Assembly: GCA_027451455.1 (NCBI GenBank)
Contig: DAIDJI010000138.1
Location: forward strand, 1 to 10,087
DNA from: Planctomycetales bacterium
GTDB lineage: Bacteria > Planctomycetota > Planctomycetia > Isosphaerales > Isosphaeraceae
Direction of reading: 5' to 3'
Length of the DNA: 10,087 nucleotides
Shown here in pieces: positions 6,955 through 10,087 of this stretch. The position numbers and the translations under genes were made by a program. The first letter of the stretch is position 1. Every line of letters starts with the position of its first letter. The notes under the pieces were generated by a model. The model ran no database searches and was not told the DNA's origin. It was given only the letters and a program-made list of their open reading frames with translations.

Positions 6955-8649
6955 TCAAGAATCGGCCGACCCCGCAGGCTGCGCGGGGGCGTGGCCGCTG
7001 GTCGCCAGTTCACGAAGACCCCGGAGGTCGATCTTCCCGGTGGCGGTGATCGGGATTTCATCAACCTGGATGAAGTCACGGACGGAGGGGATCCAGAGTC
7101 GAGGGATCCGACCGTCCATCATTCGGTGATGGACCTCAGTCGGGGACATCCCCAGATCGGTGTAGAGGACGCAAAGCCGCTCACCGTGCTTGTCATCCGG
7201 GACCCCGGTCACGGCAACGTGATGCTCGTCGACTCCGGTCAGCTCCATCAGGGCCGATTCGATGAGAATGTGCGGGACCATCTCACCGGCGACCTTCGAG
7301 AATCGGCTGAGGCGGTCGGTGATCCGGAGGAAGCCATCTTCATCCAGGGCGCCGAGGTCTCCAGTCGTGTACCACCCATCCGAGAGGACTCGCGCAGTCG
7401 CCTCGGGACGGTTCAAATAGCCCATCATAACCTGCGGCCCACTGACCTGTATCATCCCCTCGGTCCCTGGCGCGAGGTCCTCGCCCGTCTCGGGGTCGAC
7501 GGTCTTGATGCGTGTGCCGGGCATCGGCAGTCCGACCGTACCCAGTCGATTGCCATCGACGCTTCGGCCATCGCGGAGCTGGACCGACTCGGGGACGTTC
7601 ACCGCCACGACGGGCGAGAGTTCGGTGCAGCCGTAACCTTCGAGTGGGCGGATACCGAGCGTTCGTTCGATCTCCCGGGCCAGTTCGGGCTTGAGCTTCT
7701 CAGCGCCGAGGATCAAGTGAGTGAGCTTTGCGAACTGCTTTGCCTCGCAGGTCTTGAGGTAGATCCGCATGAACGAGGGGGTCCCGATCAGGAGCGTAAC
7801 CCCGTGATCCTCACAGAGTTTGCCGACGTTCCGGGCATCGAGAGGGTTGAAATGGTAGACGACCTTCTTACCGAGCGCCAGGGCCGTCCAGATGGTGACG
7901 GTGAATCCGAAGGCGTGGAAGAAGGGAAGGATTCCTAGCACGACGTCATCGGGTTTCATTTGCACTTGCTGATCGATCTGGTGGGCGTTGCTGAGGATGT
8001 TCCGGTGCGAGAGCCGGACGCCCTTCGGATCGCCGGTCGAGCCCGAAGTGAAGATGATCGTCGCCTCGTCGTCGAGCCGGTTACCGCGAAGTCCGGGGAG
8101 GAACATCGGCAGGGCGGCCAGGGGGACGGCCTGTGAGACGGCGGCGGCCCAGAGCTTATCGGCGAGTGTGACGCGGGCGGGCAGGTCTTCGAGCAGAATC
8201 AGTTCGGCGCGGGGGGTGATCTTGAACTTATCGAGGGCGCGGCCCGACGTGATGACGTGGGTGATCCCACACTGCTCGATGGAAGAATCGACGACGGACT
8301 GGCTCGCCGAATAGTTCAGATTCACCGGGATCCTTCCCCAGAGCGAGACCGCCAGGTTCGCCATGGCCGAGGGGGCGACGGGTGGGACGAAGAGTCCGAC
8401 GTGCGAGGCGTTGCCCCAGGTACGCGAGAGGACCCGTCCCATGGCCAGAGTGCGCAGGAAGGTCTGGGCGTAGGTATAGGAGACACCGGTACTGTCGCAG
8501 ATGGCAACGCGTCCGGCGTGGCGGCGGGCGGCATGCACGAAGGCCGAGGGGAGCGAGACCCAACTTTCGGGGAGCGGTAAAAGCTCCTGCCAGGGTTCAT
8601 ACTGCCTGGAGTCCCGAGCTTCGCCGCGCGGTTCCGCCGCCGTGGTCAT
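6955..8649 (-). CDS. Aas-type acyl-[acyl-carrier-protein]/acyl-CoA synthetase
   Basis: A 564-residue member of the ANL (AMP-forming) adenylating superfamily, which activates a carboxylate with ATP to an acyl-AMP and passes it to a thiol. Visible motifs are the phosphate-binding TSGSTGDPKG (201-210), YGCTE (339-343), the TGD aspartate motif (429-431), the hinge region RLSRFSKVAGEMV (446-458) and the C-terminal catalytic lysine in TATGKID (K539). The hinge resembles the RFAKIAGEMV of the synthetase half of E. coli Aas more than that of ordinary acyl-CoA ligases, so fatty-acid loading onto ACP or lysophospholipid repair is the best guess. No PlsC-type acyltransferase or MFS domain is attached, so this is a stand-alone synthetase. 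I chose ATG 8649 because GGGAG lies 8 nt upstream. An in-frame ATG at 8736 would add 29 residues but has no ribosome-binding site and an Arg/Cys-rich, unconserved-looking extension. The thiol acceptor and chain length cannot be read from sequence. Confidence 0.9.
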   Translation of the reverse strand: MTTAAEPRGEARDSRQYEPWQELLPLPESWVSLPSAFVHAARRHAGRVAICDSTGVSYTYAQTFLRTLAMGRVLSRTWGNASHVGLFVPPVAPSAMANLAVSLWGRIPVNLNYSASQSVVDSSIEQCGITHVITSGRALDKFKITPRAELILLEDLPARVTLADKLWAAAVSQAVPLAALPMFLPGLRGNRLDDEATIIFTSGSTGDPKGVRLSHRNILSNAHQIDQQVQMKPDDVVLGILPFFHAFGFTVTIWTALALGKKVVYHFNPLDARNVGKLCEDHGVTLLIGTPSFMRIYLKTCEAKQFAKLTHLILGAEKLKPELAREIERTLGIRPLEGYGCTELSPVVAVNVPESVQLRDGRSVDGNRLGTVGLPMPGTRIKTVDPETGEDLAPGTEGMIQVSGPQVMMGYLNRPEATARVLSDGWYTTGDLGALDEDGFLRITDRLSRFSKVAGEMVPHILIESALMELTGVDEHHVAVTGVPDDKHGERLCVLYTDLGMSPTEVHHRMMDGRIPRLWIPSVRDFIQVDEIPITATGKIDLRGLRELATSGHAPAQPAGSADS

Positions 8650-8657
8650 GGAAACTG

Positions 8658-8662
8658 CTCCC
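8658..8662 (-). promoter_or_regulatory. Ribosome-binding site setting ATG 8649 of the acyl-ACP synthetase
   Basis: On the minus strand GGGAG lies 8 nt before ATG 8649. The upstream in-frame ATG 8736 is preceded by a sequence without purine-rich pairing potential, so this site decides the start. Confidence 0.5.
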
Positions 8663-8786
8663 GAGGTGGGCCTCGCGCGATGCGAAATGTTGGATGGCCG
8701 GTGCGCACAACACCTTAAGCGAGTTTGTCCCCCCATTCAACAAGGGACTCGCCTGGATTGGTGCTTCTCCCGACTCATCTCGATCC

Positions 8787-8825
8787 CTCGGGCGAAACCC
8801 GGGCCGATTGGGCCGGCCGCCCGAG
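8787..8825 (-). terminator. GC-rich stem-loop after the 67-residue gene
   Basis: CTCGGGCG (8787-8794) and CGCCCGAG (8818-8825) pair perfectly over 8 bp. The interior can pair further (GGCC 8802-8805 with GGCC 8811-8814, plus CC 8799-8800 with GG 8815-8816). The hairpin starts 5 nt after the TGA (8831-8833) of the small minus-strand gene. No T-tract follows on the minus strand, so it may be a weak terminator, an mRNA 3'-end stabiliser or a processing site before the acyl-ACP synthetase gene. Confidence 0.4.
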
Positions 8826-8830
8826 TCGGC

Positions 8831-9034
8831 TCAGACTCCGGCGCCCACGGGTGCCGATTCGAGGCGTGTGACTTCCTCCTCGAACCGGAAGCAGCGCAGG
8901 CCGTTGGCCTGCTCGATGAGGAGGATCACCGGCTGGCGACGTTCCGAGATCCGCTGGACGACCTGTCCAGAGGCCTCGTGCCCGGTGTTGAGGCGAAATC
9001 GGACCGGCTCGCCGACCAGAATGGAACCGTTCAT
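8831..9034 (-). CDS. Small conserved-looking hypothetical protein, 67 residues
   Basis: I do not recognise this protein. From ATG 9034 it has 67 residues with a folded-protein look: alternating hydrophobic strands (SILVGEPVRFRL at 4-15, PVILLIEQANG, LRCFRFEEEVTRLE) and a charged turn (RISERRQ), without low complexity. This suggests a small beta-rich cytoplasmic protein. There is no signal peptide or membrane segment. One cysteine (CFRF) is present, not enough for a metal site. The start is supported by AAGGTGAT 4 nt upstream, a good match to the 3' part of the anti-Shine-Dalgarno partner. A GTG at 9094 would add 20 residues but has no ribosome-binding site. It follows the 42-codon ORF and precedes the acyl-ACP synthetase (182 bp before that start) on the same strand, with a hairpin just after its stop. 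It could instead be a fortuitous ORF in GC-rich DNA, though the start signal and composition argue for a gene. Confidence 0.6.
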   Translation of the reverse strand: MNGSILVGEPVRFRLNTGHEASGQVVQRISERRQPVILLIEQANGLRCFRFEEEVTRLESAPVGAGV

Positions 9035-9038
9035 GGGG

Positions 9039-9046
9039 ATCACCTT
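9039..9046 (-). promoter_or_regulatory. Ribosome-binding site setting ATG 9034
   Basis: AAGGTGAT on the minus strand lies 4 nt before ATG 9034-9032 and pairs with the 16S 3' end across the GGTGAT part. It favours ATG 9034 over GTG 9094. Confidence 0.45.
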
Positions 9047-9092
9047 CCCTGGAATCGGAGGGGTTGTGCCATCCTGCCCCCAGCCGAGCGAC

Positions 9093-9120
9093 ACTTTAGC
9101 CTATTCCGGAATTTTGTCAG
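9093..9120 (-). promoter_or_regulatory. Possible sigma70-like promoter for the 67-residue gene
   Basis: On the minus strand CTGACA (9120-9115; 5 of 6 to TTGACA) and TAAAGT (9098-9093; 4 of 6 to TATAAT) are separated by 16 bp. Transcription would start near 9086 and leave a leader of about 50 nt before ATG 9034. The -35 box overlaps the 3' end of the 42-codon ORF. The match is moderate and could be chance. Confidence 0.25.
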
Positions 9121-9229
9121 CATCAATTCTCAGGGGGTCCGCAACCGGCTTCGGATGCCGGATCTGCTTGACTCCCCCCAGGACCTGTCTACAACGTTGA
9201 TCGTTCAGGGGATAGGATCTTTGTACCAT
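9101..9229 (-). CDS. Candidate 42-residue small protein
   Basis: This is an unrecognised short ORF from ATG 9229 to TAG 9103-9101. Its main support is a strong ribosome-binding site, GAGGAG, 5 nt before the ATG. The peptide begins MVQRSYPLNDQRC and ends RIDADKIPE. It is hydrophilic and mildly basic in its middle, with one Cys (13) and a GG (18-19), and has no membrane segment or signal peptide. It would be the first gene of the minus-strand series, 66 nt ahead of the 67-residue gene and divergent from the desaturase-family gene. Codon choice (GTA, CAA, AGA, TAT) is less GC-biased than in the neighbours, which leaves open that it is a leader ORF or chance. No function is proposed. Confidence 0.35.
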   Translation of the reverse strand: MVQRSYPLNDQRCRQVLGGVKQIRHPKPVADPLRIDADKIPE

Positions 9230-9388
9230 GATGTCTCCTCGATACGGGGTCAGGGCGTCAGTCGCATCGGGCCTGAATCCCCGGGACAAACCCGTCCGCG
9301 AGGGTCGCGGGGGGTCTGGTGATGTTGACGAGCCCGAGGCACGCGTCCCGTCGTAGTGCAGTCGGGTCGGTGCGTACGTGGAGGCTTC
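9230..9388. other. Divergent intergenic region upstream of the desaturase-family gene
   Basis: These 159 bp should hold the promoters for the plus-strand oxidoreductase and the minus-strand small genes. I see GTTGACG at 9324-9330, a possible -35 element for the plus strand without a good -10, and a GC hairpin CCGCG-AGGGT-CGCGG (9296-9310) in the plus-strand leader. No operator or riboswitch that I can name is present. Confidence 0.3.
9235..9240 (-). promoter_or_regulatory. Ribosome-binding site before the 42-codon ORF
   Basis: GAGGAG on the minus strand lies 5 nt from ATG 9229-9227, an ideal spacing. It is the chief reason for listing the 42-codon ORF. Confidence 0.4.
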
Positions 9389-10087
9389 ATGTCCGCGACG
9401 AAAGAGGTCGTGATCATCGGGGCGGGGCCAGGCGGGCTGGCATCGGCGATGCTCCTGGCCGCGGCCGGGTATCGCGTCAAGGTGCTGGAGCGTCGGGGAC
9501 GGGTCGGCGGACGGACCTCGGCCATCGCCGAGGACGGCTTCCGCTTCGATCTCGGCCCGACCTTCTTCCTCTATCCCCGCGTCCTGGAGGCGATCTATCG
9601 GGCCGCCGGGCGCGAACTTCGTCGGGAAGTGGACCTGGTTCGGCTTGATCCGCAGTATCATCTCGTCTTCGGAGGCGGGGGCGAACTGAAGGCGACGGGC
9701 GACATCGAGCGAATGTGCCGGGAGATCGCCCGGCTCTCGCCCGAAGACGCCGCTCAATTCCCGCGATTCCTCTCGGAAAACCGTCGGAAGATGGACCTCT
9801 TCCGGCCGATCCTCGAATCGCCTTTCCTGAAATGGACAGACCTGGTCCAGCCTCACCTGGCCCGCGTCCTGCCGACGCTCCGGCCGTTCCATTCGCTCGA
9901 CGCCGAACTGCGTCGATATTTTCAGGACCAGCGCGTCCGGCTGGCGATGACGTTCCAGTCGAAGTATCTGGGGATGTCGCCGTTCCAGTGCCCGAGCCTC
10001 TTCTCGATCCTCTCGTTCATCGAGTACGAGTATGGCGTTTTCCACCCCATCGGCGGCTGTGCCGCGGTCAGCGAGTCGATGGCCGAG
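9389..10087 (+). CDS. Phytoene-desaturase-family (CrtI/CrtN/CrtP-like) FAD oxidoreductase, N-terminal part
   Basis: The frame is open from ATG 9389 to the window edge (233 residues); the 3' part is missing. GGAGG lies 4 nt before the ATG. Residues 6-34 form a dinucleotide-binding beta-alpha-beta unit: VVIIGAGPGGL with G11, G13 and G16, ending in E34, which binds the adenosine ribose of FAD. It is followed by RRGRVGGRTS (35-44) and GFRFDLGPTFFLYP, the second FAD-contact block typical of carotenoid desaturases and related amine-oxidase-fold enzymes. Near the visible end FQSKYLGMSPFQCPS and FHPIGG also match the CrtI family. Family members dehydrogenate or oxidise carotenoid precursors such as phytoene, dehydrosqualene or diaponeurosporene. 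Which substrate applies cannot be told from the N-terminal half; retinol-saturase-like and squalene-related members share these motifs. About 230 of an expected 490-510 residues are visible. It is transcribed away from the minus-strand cluster. Confidence 0.9.
   Translation, partial: MSATKEVVIIGAGPGGLASAMLLAAAGYRVKVLERRGRVGGRTSAIAEDGFRFDLGPTFFLYPRVLEAIYRAAGRELRREVDLVRLDPQYHLVFGGGGELKATGDIERMCREIARLSPEDAAQFPRFLSENRRKMDLFRPILESPFLKWTDLVQPHLARVLPTLRPFHSLDAELRRYFQDQRVRLAMTFQSKYLGMSPFQCPSLFSILSFIEYEYGVFHPIGGCAAVSESMAE

Noticed and set aside
9170..9229. Double-glycine in the 42-residue ORF as a bacteriocin-type leader
   Set aside because: The residues before GG lack the usual leader pattern, and no peptidase-transporter or modification gene is in view.
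9101..10045. 314-codon minus-strand ORF overlapping the desaturase-family gene
   Set aside because: Its upstream two thirds mirror a well-supported FAD-binding protein. Only the last 42 codons, with their own ATG and ribosome-binding site, are kept as a candidate.

Overview
The window is GC-rich, gene-dense bacterial DNA that most likely comes from a planctomycete, possibly of the Isosphaeraceae (inferred from protein families, not from a marker gene). The clues are a CXXCH cytochrome domain of the planctomycete surface type at the left edge, a kinase with an HLDLKPSN / LLDFHLA core, a protein with an LEAMEGRRLLSA motif close to the LExLExRRLLSA export-type motif of planctomycete surface proteins, and an FHA-linked Hanks-type kinase.

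Layout. Bases 1-903 (+) are the 3' end of a cytochrome-c-like gene with a long proline-rich tail. It ends at a perfect 11-bp inverted repeat (932-980) shared with a convergent gene. Six genes or candidate genes then run on the minus strand from about 9229 down to 982. In transcription order they are: a 42-codon ORF (9101-9229), a 67-residue protein (8831-9034), an Aas-type acyl-ACP/acyl-CoA synthetase (6955-8649), an FHA-Cys4-Ser/Thr kinase (5529-6860), a Gly/Pro/Ser-rich surface protein with a C-terminal membrane anchor (3369-5258), and a membrane Ser/Thr kinase with C-terminal TPRs (982-3363). The last two are 5 bp apart and are almost certainly co-transcribed. On the plus strand, a phytoene-desaturase-family FAD oxidoreductase starts at 9389 and runs off the right edge.

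How they may work together. The most striking unit is the surface protein plus TPR kinase. The surface protein is predicted to span the envelope and leave a short tail in the cytoplasm. The kinase is predicted to have its catalytic domain in the cytoplasm and its TPR domain outside. A second kinase, carrying a phosphothreonine-binding FHA domain, lies just upstream. A phospho-signalling module tied to a cell-surface protein is a reasonable inference, but nothing in the sequence proves it. The acyl-ACP synthetase (fatty-acid activation) and the desaturase-family protein (carotenoid or other isoprenoid oxidation) are probably envelope-lipid housekeeping genes.

Starts were adjusted using ribosome-binding sites: GTG 5258 for the surface protein, ATG 8649 for the acyl-ACP synthetase and ATG 9034 for the 67-residue protein. 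No rRNA, tRNA, CRISPR array, insertion sequence or attachment site was seen.
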